The notes beneath the pieces were generated by a model. It saw only the letters and a program-made list of their open reading frames with translations, was not told the DNA's origin and made no database searches. From Pagrus major (taxonomy: Eukaryota; Chordata; Actinopteri; Spariformes; Sparidae): a stretch of DNA of 64,000 nt. The position numbers were made by a program, and so were the translations under genes. The stretch is taken from positions 22,573,749 through 22,637,748 of the forward strand of contig NC_133237.1 in NCBI RefSeq assembly GCF_040436345.1, given 5' to 3'. How positions within the stretch are numbered: position 1 is the first letter of the stretch; the number at the start of each line of letters is the position of its first letter. Below are positions 23,501 to 33,320 of the stretch, one piece after another.

Positions 23501-26500
23501 GTGCAATAACATGTATTTTTTATCAATTGTGCCGAATTCGGCTTAATTTCCATCTGCTGTGCCTGTGCAGCTATCGATAATAGTTCCAAGTAAACAATGA
23601 GTAGAATAAGGAAACACAAACAAAACAGACAAGGCAGGTATGCATTGATAAAAAAAACAACTTTAAACCCACCATGTGGGTGGTAATAGTTCATTTTTTG
23701 ACAGTGAAAAGTTTGTTTTTTCTTCTTCTTCTTCTACTGTATTGACACTAGAAGGCTGTTTTCACATTCATTGCTCAAAGCCTAAAAGTTGTCTGTGCTA
23801 ACTGAAAATCTGATTTTAAGAGGTGGGCCTACGAGCACGATTTGTTACATCACAAGAAGTTTAGAAGCCGCTCCTGGTCCAGCATGTGTGATGTGGAAAC
23901 TTGAAGCCCAGTTCTCACACATCGATATGTATTGACAAATCAGCAAGTCTGGCTAACAACAACGTTGAAGCTACTGTGTTACATTAAATTAGAAAATAAA
24001 AACCTCCCAGTTGTTGAAATGTACTTTTTTTACTTTAAGATTGAAGCAAGCATGATTAGATCAGCCAGGCTGAAGTGTGCACCACTTTCACAAAGAGCTC
24101 GGTTCCAGTCTGCTGTGTATTTCTTTGCATACACACAAAACCCTGCATCCTCAGCATTGACGTATGCCAGCACACACAAAATGGACTTGTTGTGAATCTT
24201 TAACTTCATAACCATGCTCACTGTTTCATCCTCTCGGAATAAAATGTCATTTATTTGATTATCACTTAAAAAATTGTGTCATCTCAGTAAATGCGATGCT
24301 GCGATTGTGTTTGAATGAAAGCTTTTCAACAGCAACACTCAGACATGTTTTGTGTTACAACTTATTATTATCAAGCTATTATCTGTTAAAACGTACGCAA
24401 GGCCAAGTGAGGGTAATTGTAAAAGCTGGTGAACACAGCCGTGTGGGTGTCTCGCTGTGTCTGCTGCCTCGTAGAGTTCTCCAAAGCATGTGGGAGCTGC
24501 TGCTGCGGATGATCCTGGATGCGGTTGCAGAAAACAGGGGCGTTCAGGTGGAGTTCTACAACCGCTTCCAGTACACAGTGGAGGTCAGTGACTACTGCGT
24601 TTTTATCATTAAACACTCACTTATAGCTATTTCCCAGTTTGCCCACTAAGAAGAGTGTGCTTAAAAAAGACATGTATCAGGATTATCATCCCAACTGTTC
24701 CCATAATCCTTTAATTAGCTCTTTATGCTTGCTGTCGTGCAGTTATTAGCATATATTAGATATTTATGTAGTCAATGGGTAATAGTTCAGCAGCAAAATG
24801 AGTTCCCTCGTGAATGAGAATATGGGAGCGTCTGTATATTCTAATGCCAATTTAACCAGCTGGCAGGGGATGGGACAGATTTGCATGAAAAGTCACGGCC
24901 TGCTACACGAGTGGGCTCAGTTTGGAGACTGGCAGAGAGAGATCTGCCTGCAGGAAGTTTCATGCTGTTTGTGTGAACAACACATCTCTCTACCATCCTA
25001 AGACTTAAGTCTATTGAAATTAAATGGATGAAGGTGATGACCACCAGCTCGTACTTTGGATTTTCTGTGTGCAACTCTTTTCAGCCCAGTTTAAACTAAG
25101 GTGTTTTAATTTTGATAAGCAAATGTTTGTCAGTTAAAAAGCATATTTGAAGGACCAATGTTCGTCAGTAACGGTGATTTCTTCGGGTAAAGAAATGAAT
25201 ATAATTCCAGCGAAGAAGAGCAAATTCCTGCACACACTTTTCACCTCTGCATTGACTGATTTATTAAAAAGGTTGACAAAGGTCTTTGTGACCCAAACAT
25301 CGACCTTTTTTAATAAATGTCCGGAGAAAGGTCTTTGGAACCGAAGCGTCGACCTTTTTAATAAATCAATCAATGCAATCCTATTTTTTTTGGGGGGGGG
25401 GGGGGGGTTAATTCCCTGCACAGAAAGAGAAAAAACAAGTGGTGTGCATGTCACCTCAAAAAATAAATATATACTTTATTTAATCAGGAAGTCACACTGA
25501 GCTCGAAATCTCATTTACAAGTGAGAGTACAGAGTAAAATAAACTAAAATAAAAAATAATAATGAGAATGGTTAGCAGTAATCACACAGAAATATAACAA
25601 TAAAGCAGGAAAATTAGTTAAAGTAAACTAACCTTAACTGAAACAGTAACCTTCATATATTCATTTGTTTTACTTAAATGTTTCAGACCCTGCTGCACTT
25701 CTTTCACATGAAGGGAGAGGGTCTTTCCCTGGAGGACATGAAGAGTGGAGACTATAAGGTAGGACTTCTTGCATTTTTTTTTTTTCAGTACTTATGTCCT
25801 TCTACCTCATTTATCTCTTTCCCTTTCTGACCGTGCTCACGCTTCTTTAGGTCCTGGATGAGGAGCTCAGGCTGAATAAATGCTCCTCCTTCGAGCTGAT
25901 TGAACAGTACTATCTGGAGAAGATTTCCCATCAGGTGTGGTTCAACTTACCAGGCTGACAATTTCATTTAGCCTTGAAGTGGATAGATGTGTATTGATTG
26001 AACAGCACAACACTCTGGTGTTTTACCTCTGATTGAAAAACCTGCCTTTCTCCTGGACTCTTCAGAACAGGGTGCTGTCAGCCGATGCAACATGAAGACG
26101 AATGTTTCCACTATATTAAACAGTCTTTTTAATCTCTCTGCACTTTTACCTGCTGATTATGCTTAAGAGTCATGTTTAGAGCATGTTCCGCTTGGACATT
26201 CTCGATTATGCCTTATTCTGAATGTATTATTTTCAGATTTAGAGAGGTGGGATAAGCAGATATTATTCGGGTTTTAGGAGCCTAAATTGAACTGTGTGCT
26301 CTGTGTTGTACATAAACCAAACTGCCAACAGCTTGCAAGGTTGAAGAAGAAATACCCAAAGGAAAAGACAGAAGAACCCTTCTTTTGAGAAGGTGGTTGA
26401 AGGAATGAAAGAGTCTGTCACTGGTGGAAAACTTAGAAAAAATCTTATGATTATGATTAGAAATATTGTCTTTTTTGGAAAGCGTGCAAAATAAATCAGA

Positions 26501-27450
26501 ATATTGTGTTCATGTGAACATAGTCAGTGATTAAAACTGTGTTGAATGTTGCAGAAAACTCTCAAACACACCCGTTTCGGTCGGATCAGTGTGAAGTGTT
26601 ACTACGATGCTCCGGAGCAGAGACTGACGGTGGAGATTCTGCACGCTGCAGATATCATCGCACTGGATGCTAACGGTAAAATGATACCAGTCTGAGTAAA
26701 ATACAGCTTGTTTTTTTCAAAGGTTTCACTCACTTTTTCTGGTCCTCATCAGGTTTAAGTGACCCATTCGTCATAGTGGAGCTCTGTCCTCACCACCTGT
26801 TCCCTATGGCCAAGAGTCAACGCACACAAGTGAAACTGAAGACCCTACACCCAGTATTCGATGAACTCTTTCACTTGTGAGTACTATTTTCCTCTCTTCA
26901 TGTACTTCTTGCGCAGCCTGAGGCTGATTTGTTTGGTTGCTGTGTCTTCCAGCCATGTCAGCCCTGAACAGTACAGACACAGGTTTGCCTGTTTGACCTT
27001 CACTGTGATGGACTATGACTGGCTGTCCACCAACGACTTTGCCGGTGAAGCCGTGGCCCCTCTCAGCGACTTCTGCTGGCCAGGGAGACCGAACGCCTCA
27101 CCAGCCGGCAAGAGCGTCCAGCCCTCCATCCTCCACCTGTCACGCAGTAAACCCAGTGGTACATATAGCTCCAGGCTCTATCCAGCTTTTTGTTTTACAC
27201 AAACATAATATTGGCTTCTTGGGAGTCCAGAGGGTGTAGCTCTGGGTTTCCAATTACTTCTCCAATACAGCATGAAAAGCCATTCAATCTCAAGATATTT
27301 GTGTCAGGTGTAGGAAGCGCTCTCATCTGTTTGCTCTCCCCTCCAGAGAAGCCAATCATGAGGATGTTGGACGCACGCATCGGGGACAGGGAGGCTCAGG
27401 AGTTTGTCCGCAGGCTGAAGGAGATTGAGAAGTCAATGGAAGAGGAGTGA
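6213..27450 (+). CDS. baiap3: BAI1-associated protein 3 (Munc13-family C2/MUN protein), 33 coding exons
   Basis: Exons: 6213-6346, 12829-12916, 13682-13765, 13961-14068, 14393-14452, 15659-15725, 16213-16426, 16651-16695, 17091-17168, 18235-18340, 18499-18606, 18701-18793, 19040-19143, 19233-19350, 19523-19647, 20777-20867, 21148-21204, 21321-21418, 21549-21600, 21693-21844, 21996-22119, 22253-22393, 22518-22613, 22890-23105, 23196-23264, 23356-23435, 24475-24583, 25687-25758, 25851-25934, 26555-26675, 26753-26876, 26953-27158, 27347-27450. Joined in frame they give 1175 residues. All introns are GT-AG except the one after exon 18 (GC-AG). Recognisable BAIAP3 segments include LLYEEAVYTVVNRVG, KDANGYSDPYCMLGI, WDHDDDVSVAEACKKLNEV, YIQHISLSPDSI and LSTNDFAGEA. 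The family acts in dense-core vesicle trafficking and exocytosis and binds membranes through its C2 domains. The WDHDDD..GMGRYFKQI stretch and overall length favour BAIAP3 over UNC13D. No frameshift or internal stop was found; a copy number other than one cannot be judged from one window. Confidence 0.95.
6619..6785 (+). repeat. Dispersed repeat family A, copy 1 (shortened)
   Basis: The stretch shares ordered motifs with copies at 52940-53326 and 55461-55735: 'CTGACTTTCATGTC', 'GGATGGTGGTGG', 'AAGCCAG', 'GTGAAACCACCGGATAT' and finally 'GAAACGTACATTGCCAACAT'. The middle part seen in copy 2 is missing, so the terminal motif follows almost directly on the GGATAT motif. It lies in baiap3 intron 1. 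Confidence 0.65.
10651..10707. repeat. TG then GA microsatellite
   Basis: An imperfect TG-rich run (TATGTGTGCATGTG followed by pure TG) passes directly into a GAGAGAGCGAGAGAGAGAG run. It is a compound simple repeat within baiap3 intron 1. Confidence 0.85.
14070..14099. repeat. (TATC)n tetranucleotide repeat abutting a splice donor
   Basis: About 7.5 TATC units start at the second base of intron 4. The donor GT at 14069-14070 therefore shares its T with the repeat and reads AAG|GTATCT. The donor lacks the usual purine-A-G at +3 to +5. Confidence 0.9.
14695..14805. repeat. Diverged interspersed repeat ('GGAAACCCACRCARRCA' motif)
   Basis: The motifs GAGGAAACCCACACAAGCAT, GAGGACATGTTAACTC, AGAAAGACCCTG and GGTTAACCACTGCAGCA occur in that order. 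They resemble a widespread teleost repeat in which a 'gaggaaacccacgcagacac' block precedes a 'gctaaccact' block. It is diverged, lies in baiap3 intron 5 and is non-coding. Confidence 0.5.
15659..18606 (+). CDS. baiap3: baiap3 first C2 domain, coding exons 6-11 (about residues 160-364)
   Basis: Exon 6 opens the domain with the beta-strand FSLRVSVMKAKNLMAKD. The first calcium loop reads KDANGYSDPY (Asp178, Asp184) across the exon 6/7 junction. The third loop reads WDHDDD (Asp268, Asp270, Asp272) across exons 8/9, so all five expected acidic ligands are present. Between them exon 7 carries a strongly basic insertion (residues 203-224, 12 Lys or Arg out of 22). The strand TLNPVWDEHFVFEV follows the usual C2 pattern. 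Exon 10 has a serine/glycine/glutamate linker, and exon 11 ends the domain with WFKLEPRSSTSKVQGECHL. The spacing and insertion match BAIAP3 rather than UNC13A-C. Confidence 0.93.
17337..17687. mobile_element. MITE-like element with TTAAAGG inverted ends
   Basis: In baiap3 intron 9 the left end TTAAAGGAAAGTTCACATG and the reverse complement of the right end (TTAAAGGAAAAGTTCCCC) correspond. Both continue into AAAATTCA(G/A)TCATTATCT, giving imperfect terminal inverted repeats of about 35 nt. The element is 351 bp and has TTAA at each edge, as expected for a TTAA target. The interior has no transposase. The sequence resembles an abundant teleost non-autonomous family; the name was not checked. 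Confidence 0.65.
18701..25934 (+). CDS. baiap3: baiap3 MUN/MHD helical region, coding exons 12-29 (about residues 365-991)
   Basis: Eighteen exons encode the long helical region typical of Munc13 proteins, which in the family engages SNARE and tethering partners. Landmarks: exon 13 has the NWNGQVCPAAWTVLTHHAVQ segment; exon 16 has ELHLDITTAVK; exons 18-19 join NKLFYS to AVKVDFLSLSYRQLEKQ across a GC-AG intron. Exons 20-21 encode the first Munc13-homology-like block (IFELFMSLKTLKGF... LALTGFHNWFKSSIHKWL). Exon 22 has IWLQLAWPDSAGAF. Exons 24-27 carry DLDLQREAKRLIAQL, YIQHISLSPDSINND and MWELLLRMILDAV. Exons 28-29 give LLHFFHMKGEGLSLEDM and SSFELIEQYYLEKI. Two donors are weak: exon 18 (GCAAAT) and exon 20 (GTTGGT). 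Exon 23 uses the CAAAG acceptor at 22517 because the nearby CTGCAG would break frame. Confidence 0.92.
20080..20335. repeat. Diverged SINE-like/non-autonomous teleost repeat
   Basis: Motifs such as GAATTTCATGGAGATCC, AAATTTGATGGCAATCTGG, 'GTTGCAGAGATATT', 'GAGTCAAAGTGTTAGACAAA' and 'GTGGCTACACATTACCATCG' occur in the order seen in a common teleost repeat ('ttcatggcaatcc...gagatatttcagtctggaccaaagtggtggacc'). The copy is degraded and lies in baiap3 intron 15. Confidence 0.5.
20529..20579. repeat. (CA)n microsatellite
   Basis: About 25 uninterrupted CA units lie in baiap3 intron 15, about 200 bp before exon 16. The run is preceded by a short C-rich stretch. Confidence 0.95.
21419..21548 (+). 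other. baiap3: GC-AG intron (baiap3 intron 18)
   Basis: Exon 18 must end at 21418 (...TTCTACAG) so that its final AG joins C at 21549 to make AGC (Ser) and continue AVKVDFLSLSYRQLE, the conserved BAIAP3 sequence. The bases after the exon are GCAAAT, so this is a GC donor with a good CAG|GCAA context, paired with a CTCACAG acceptor. No GT near the border preserves the frame and the conserved residues. Confidence 0.85.
25248..25377. mobile_element. Inverted-repeat element with internal direct repeats
   Basis: The left arm 25248-25276 (TGCATTGACTGATTTATTAA...) is the reverse complement of the right arm 25349-25377, with 2 mismatches in 29. The interior contains two direct copies of a roughly 41-nt unit (25277-25318 and 25326-25366). 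Each starts AAAGGTCTTTG and ends CGACCTTTTT followed by AATAAAT. There is no coding capacity. The size and ends suggest a small foldback or MITE-like element in baiap3 intron 27. Confidence 0.7.
25392..25407. repeat. Poly(G) run of 16, preceded by eight T
   Basis: A homopolymer of 16 consecutive G lies in baiap3 intron 27, on the sense strand of the transcript. It is a potential quadruplex-forming tract and a likely length-polymorphic site. Confidence 0.9.
25465..25540 (-). repeat. Interspersed repeat tail fragment
   Basis: The stretch TTTATTTAATCAGGAAGTCA, 'TGAG.TCGAAATCTCATTTACAAG' followed by A/T-rich sequence resembles the terminal part of a common fish repeat ('tttatttaaccaggaagtc..attgag..aaatctc.tttacaagggag'). 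Only the end is present and it is diverged. Confidence 0.45.
26555..27450 (+). CDS. baiap3: baiap3 second C2 domain and C-terminus, coding exons 30-33 (residues 992-1175)
   Basis: Exon 30 starts KTLKHTRFGRISVKCYYDAPEQ and ends inside the first calcium loop, LDANG. Exon 31 completes it as LSDPFVIVELCP (Asp1029, Asp1035) and continues to LKTLHPVFDELFHF. Exon 32 carries the third loop, MDYDWLSTNDFAGEA (Asp1093, Asp1095, Asp1101). The acidic ligands of a calcium-binding C2 domain are therefore retained. Exon 33 ends with a charged helix, GDREAQEFVRRLKEIEKSMEEE, followed by TGA at 27448-27450. That tail matches the conserved BAIAP3/UNC13D C-terminus. The intron 32 donor (GTACAT) is weak but required by the phase. 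Confidence 0.95.
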
Positions 27451-29034
27451 AAGCTGTCAGCGCTGCCTGTGTTGGTGTTTTCTGACCGCGTCTTGCGACA
27501 TGTGCTTCTGTACTGGTACGATGTTTACAATATTTGAATTTTTTGCAATGTTATTGTTTGTTCAGTAATCATACCAAAACAAAAAGAGTTTAAAAAAAAA
27601 GAAACAGTGGAGCTTATCGCTGTTTTCTAACTGGGAGAGTAACATCCTGTCACTGTGCAACCCTATACTGTCTCAGTTAAACTATATTTTAGAATTGAAT
27701 GGATAGTTGATCCTAAATGTTACTAGTCTATATTTTTTGTAACAAGGTTAACTGTTATCTTTGTTGTATGATCTTTGATATGATAGATTTAACATTACAG
27801 AACTATTTTGTGGAAGTAGCTTACATAACCAATAGTATTCAGTCAAAGTATAAATCTATACCTCAGACATGAGACTTTTCACGTTCTCCATGCACGTTGT
27901 GGAGATAAACTGCATGAAATCCTATTTAGGATGTGAAAGCTTGAACCCACATTGATTTTCCAGATCATACGGTGGCATACTCACAAGCAATCGTGAATAC
28001 AAAATACCCACATAATGGAGGAAATCATGAAGACAGAGATTTGGAGAACTGCACTTTCTGAGACTTGGTGTTTTACGGCCACTCAAACAGATCAGCAGCA
28101 GCCTTCACTCCCCTGAGGCGCACGCCACAGCTCGGGTTCATTCGACTTTTCAGATTGCTCCTCACAAAGCGTGTGATGGGTCGTTGAGGAAGCCAAAATC
28201 CTTGGGGTGGGAAGACCAATTCTTTTGACTCAGTTCATTCTCACAGTCTGACACCAGTGAGTCACTGCACATTTCTGTGACAGTCCTGCTGGCAAGAGCA
28301 CACTAATTTAAAGTTTAATGAACTCAGCACATTGATGACAAATTCATCTGTCATATTTAAGAGAGGAAATTGTGTTGAACAATGAATATGTTTATTTGGA
28401 GAACAAATGAGGAAATTACTGGCATTTGTACTCCTTTATTTCAATCTAAATCTGTGTTGTGGATGTCTATGGTTTTTTAACTGAACCATCTGGAGATATC
28501 TCCGGCTAGAAACCTTTTGGAAAAGGGCAGACACTTTAAAAAAAAATTCTTGGCAGGGGATTGGATGAACGATCTATCACAATTTGATTTCAACCACTTA
28601 GATTAACAGTAAGAGAGTGTGTTCTACCACCAACAACACGTTTTCCATCAAGAAAAGCCCTCAGTGCCATTCTTTGCTCTTTTTCAATGAAATATACTCT
28701 CCAGTTCTCTAACTGAGGAAGCAGGAAGCAACTACTTCAATCTGTTGAGGAGCTTTTTGTTTTCAAATGGCCAGGCAGATCTCTTGCTGGTCGTCACACT
28801 TAAATCACAAATCAGGAGCTGCCAGTACTTCAAGTGTGCCTGTGTGCTCCTCCTGATCTCCTGAATCCAGCTGCCTCCCAAGGTAACTCATCCATGTGAT
28901 GGCAACCAAAACATGTACTATCATTCTAATTATCATGCAAAAAAAATCTGACATATACTTTTTCAAAAATTTCAGTTTTGCCGCCCTGAATGGCACCAAA
29001 AAGTGAAATTTTGGGAGCTATTATATTGACTTGG

Positions 29035-29142
29035 AGTGACTGCGCCCAGCCAAGGAATAGTATAATCCCCATAAAACCACAAAACTCTTATCTAGAAAGG
29101 GAATAAGCATAATTCCTAGAATGTTGAACTATTCTTTTAATG
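29035..29142 (+). repeat. Repeat remnant ending in the 'GAACTATTCYTTTAA' motif, copy 1
   Basis: The stretch reads CCAGCCAAGGAATAGT, then 'CCATAAAACCACAA', and ends AATGTTGAACTATTCTTTTA. A second, longer copy in the same orientation ends at 49507 with a nearly identical terminus. It is typical of a common teleost repeat. Confidence 0.5.
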
Positions 29143-30810
29143 CTTTCCCAACCAACATTAAAGTCAACATCAATGAGAATAATGAGCCAACCACACAGGT
29201 TTAACTATTTTTATATATTTTTCTTTTGTAGAGTTCAAATTGATGCTTAATCAGTGAAATGATTAATCACGTATATACCTTTCTTCTCCTCCACGGGAAG
29301 CAGAGGCTGTATTGAGAACCATTCATACTTTCATGGTTATGGGGTTACGCCAGGAGACCCTGAGGCCCGATAATTGAAAGGGAGAAAATGACATCCCTGA
29401 AGATAACACAGTGTGTGCCACAGTGTGTGGTCTTGTGTCCAGATGGTAGGGCTTCAAAAACACTTATTAGGAGGAACCCAGCTAATTGCTGTTAATGAGC
29501 TCATGTAGTGTTCAGAAAGTTGTGGAAACAGCCATTAAACATGGCAGAGCCTTTGTTATGCTGACTTTAAATCCATGCAGGCTCATCACAGTCCTCCTAC
29601 AAGGACCAAAATTTGAGTGTGTGTCTCAGCGTTGGGGGCCTGATCTCTTGAGGTAAAGAAAAAGAAAAGGCATAATGAACCTGTGCAGTGGCATAATTAT
29701 ACTTAAGGGGAAAGGCAAAACCTTTCAACACCAGCTCTCACCAGTCCTCCAAAGCTGTGCATCTCATCTATGGGAAAATAAGGATCAGACTACAACCTGG
29801 AATTAAACTACCATATTGTAAAGAATATGACATTGTTATGCAATTGATACATTACTGAAAAACTCAAAAAAGCACAAATTCTGGTAACAGTTTATCAATG
29901 GAGTAGCCTAGATTTTACTCTAGTAGCGACGACTTAGCAAGCTAATATTATCGTAGCAAGTGTAAAGGCCCAGTTCCCTGGACAGCGTTTGAGTTAAACC
30001 AAGAGTCTGTCTTGACTCATACACTTAAATTCAGTCAGCTGTGTTAGTGAGAGTGAACTGAGCTTTCTCTAATGAGGTTAATATCAATCACCTGTGTCGT
30101 CCTCATTAGAGCTGGACTGACGGCGCTCGTGAAAGCTGAAACTCGGCACAGAAATCCCAAAAGATGGTGGGGACCAAACAATGGAGGCACAAAAAGTACT
30201 TCACTGGAATAGTCCAAATTTTTCGTGAGTCTTCACTGATTTACAATTAATCTGACTTCCAAACTGGAGGTTTAATTCAAGCCTGAGTCCCCTTAGTCCA
30301 AGAGGAGCTAAAAGACTGAAGTGTCAGACTGAGTTAATCTGGTTGTAAAAGGCCCCCTTTATGATTTAATTTAAGTTAACATCCTGTCTAGGAAACTGGT
30401 CCTTACTGTCACCATTGTAGCTTAAAGTTTACAATTGGTAAACATGTATGAAGACGTGACATTTAAAGATGCAGGCTGGGTAGACTCCTCTACTCAAAAA
30501 CTCCCAACAAATAAACGGGTATCATGATGTTGCATGTAAGAAGATATACACAAATCCGGCTTTTAGGAGTTATTAATGAGTGTTACCAGTTTAAATGTGA
30601 CACATTTTATTGTAGAGGGACACCATAATGATAACATGAACACAAGCTAGTCACATTAAACAAAAAAACTGTAGCAATTACCGAGAACTTAGCACCAAAA
30701 TGTTCACACCGACAGCATTTTGATAGTGATATAACCTAACAGTAGCTGCTTGTGTAGTGCTTTGTCATTCCCCTGTGGAGTTGTGAGGATGAAGCACGCA
30801 AAACAAAACA

Positions 30811-30841
<31 letters not shown>

Positions 30842-31977
30842 GACACATCTATGCCTGGAGAGTGTGTTGCATTACAGGGATTGTTCAGGTGTTCAAGAAG
30901 ACTGCCTTACTTAACAGGAGCGAGGAATCCTTTCAGTCCATCTGAACAGCTCTTGCCTTTATGATTCATTTTTGTTTTTAAAATATTGCAGGCAGAGTTT
31001 GTGTTTCTGTGCACTGTTACTGAACTCTTCATCATCGGTATATAAATATCACCTGCCTTCTTTTTTTGTTAAAGACATGCAAACTGTAGGTTATCATAGG
31101 CAAAGACAGATGGACTTCAGTATAAATAGTTAATGGGTCTATTGACTGACATATTCCTGATTTTCTTTGTGGCATATATATTTCTCTGTATTCTGGTCAA
31201 ATGTTTACACAAAAAAAATCAACCTCACTTTGAGTCTAAATATCCCTTATATTGTCAAATAAAAACTATATAATATAATAACATTTATAATACAGTAAAA
31301 ATAAAACTTTCAAAAGTAATTTACATCTTTCTAATAATGTTGAAAGTTAAATTCAAATTTCAAAATATTTAAAATGAAAAGCAGTCTTTTTCCAGAATCT
31401 TAATGTGAGAAAAGTGCAGTGTATTTTCCCATTAAAGACAATTTACGTCTGTGTTCAGTCACAGTATTGTAGACGTCTTTATGTTGCCCTTAGACAGACA
31501 GGCAATGCTAGTGTAAGTTCAGTCAGTATAAGTATAAGTCAGTTGGTCAGTATACATTGAATACATTGATTTATTCTGATGATGTTCACACTTTAAAAAA
31601 AAAAAGTATTTTAGTCTTCAGATGTTGAGTGAAGTCAATTGTATTATCATCGTTCACATTTTACAAAATATGACCATAATGGAAAAAGGCCTCAGTATCT
31701 AGTTTTGGGAAAGAACTGCAAAGGAATCAGACTGTGAATTAACAGATCATCGTCTCAATTTGTTTTACGACCGTCACTGATATAGAAATATTGTAGAATT
31801 GAGTATTTGGTTTGTCGTCTGCCGTCCAAATTTAAAGGCAACAGCTGGTGAATTGTATCTTCAAGAGGCAGAACACCTTCGATTTGTTATTGTAAAAGTG
31901 AATTATTTGTCCTTGAATTGTAAATGCCTGTGTTGCTGTTTATTGGATTATACATTTGGGAGATGTCTATGATCTTG

Positions 31978-31983
31978 AATAAA
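31978..31983 (+). terminator. baiap3: Polyadenylation signal AATAAA, probable end of baiap3 transcript
   Basis: A canonical AATAAA in TCTTGAATAAAGATTGT is followed by T/G-rich sequence (TTGGTACTTTGACTG) suited to cleavage near 32000. It is the most convincing of several AATAAA motifs after the stop codon. Confidence 0.5.
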
Positions 31984-32974
31984 GATTGTATTTAAATTTG
32001 AACTTGGTACTTTGACTGACATGAATAGAGAATTTAATTATATAGCATGGATGTGTATGAATATTTAATGCACATGTTGTTTCTAGCTTCTTTATAGCAG
32101 GTATATATGTCCACACTCCATCTTCCCATTCACCCGACAAATCTCCTATGTTCCTACTCTCAGCGCTGTCTCCGTCTGTCCTCGGCCTTTAATATATCAC
32201 CTCCCCTCTGCAGCAGCTACCTGGGAGATCAAACACATCCTGTCACGCCAAAGCAACCCCAGAGAAAGCGCACACACGAACACAGAGAAACGGGTGTGTT
32301 TATTATGTCCAGCGTGAGATCAGAGAGCCAGAGGACTCACTGTGACACAATCATTTTCATGTTCTTCAAAGAGCTGCTATGACAGTAGATTAGACAAGGA
32401 TTCCTCATGGCTGGAGGACGCGACCGTCTGTGAGTGCTCGTACTCTACTGGATGCTAGTCGATACGTTTTAAATTAGAAGCCCAGTGATGACTGAAGGGT
32501 ATTAAGTTGTGTGCTGGCTCAGGTGTGGAGAGGATGTTGTCATCTCATGCCCTCTAGTCAGCGCCTGCACACACTACATGCATCAGTGTTCCTGACAGCT
32601 TTCAGCTTCTTCAATGTCTGTGTGCAGCTGGAAGCTTTATATTGGTCAATGATTCTCTCCCTGGTTCCCTCTCATCTATTCTGGGCTGTAATATTCAAGC
32701 CGCTTTCAGAAAAAAAAAATTGTGAGAGAGAGAAAATCTTCATTTGGGACTTCTGGTTTTAACCACTAGATGTCCTCGTGTTTTTACAAATACTTTTGTG
32801 AGCTTGACTCGTACTTGTAGTCCTGTGCATGTAGTCCTCTGATTCATTACAGAGTACTGCCACTCTGTCATGGCATTATAAACTGAGGAGGCTCGGGGTC
32901 ATCATCCCTCTCCATCACAGGGATGATGTCTCTGATGTTGGAGGTTATTTGAAATGGCAAATGGCTTCAAATGG

Positions 32975-33320
32975 CAGTGGTGCAGAGTAACTAGTACATT
33001 CACTCAAGTGGTGTACTTCAATCACATGTTGAGGTACTTCTGCTACTAGTTACTTATTGCTTTGCTGGTTTAGTACAATAATAAAAAATATATCAACAAA
33101 TAAATGATGTAATGTTGTCGATTCGCTCAAGCTACCCAGCAGATAAACTATATTATTACTATTACTATACTATTAATCCAATAGTATATTATATATGATT
33201 CTGCATAATGAATACTCTTGATTGGTAAGTATATTTTGATGCTTATACTTGTTCTTTTACTCAAGTAATATTTTAATGCATTCATTCTACACTGTGCCAT
33301 TGCTACCTTCACTTAAAGTG
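32975..33320 (+). repeat. Diverged teleost repeat ('AGTAACTAGTACATT..CTCAAG' family)
   Basis: The stretch starts AGTAACTAGTACATTCACTC, continues with 'TTGAGGTACTTCTGCTA' and 'TCTGCATAATGAATAC', then 'TATATTTTGATGCTTATACTTG' (key words only) and 'TTACTCAAGTAATATTTTAATGCA'. This is the characteristic order of an abundant fish non-autonomous repeat built from AAGTAC-type motifs. The copy is old and non-coding. Confidence 0.65.

Larger units (their letters stand above)
24584..25686 (+). other. baiap3: baiap3 intron 27 with mixed repeat content
   Basis: This 1.1 kb intron holds the inverted-repeat element at 25248-25377, a 16-G run (25392-25407) and a repeat remnant at about 25465-25540. The 5' part (about 24690-24960) matches no repeat I recognise and contains an ATTTGCAT octamer at about 24880. 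Confidence 0.7.
27451..32000 (+). other. baiap3: Probable long 3'UTR of baiap3
   Basis: No exon or gene is visible between the stop codon and about 32000, and there is no AATAAA in the first kilobase. Candidate signals occur at about 30510, 31258, 31302 and 31978; the last is followed within 20-40 nt by a T/G-rich stretch. The simplest reading is a 3'UTR of about 4.5 kb, possibly with earlier alternative ends. The segment includes a repeat remnant (about 29035-29142) and A-rich runs at 30817-30841. Transcription was not shown, so part of this may be intergenic. Confidence 0.5.

Noticed and set aside
6213..27450. Identity as UNC13D (Munc13-4)
   Set aside because: UNC13D shares the architecture, but the WDHDDD..EACKKLNEV..GMGRYFKQI stretch, YIQHISLSPDSI and the length of about 1175 residues fit BAIAP3 much better.
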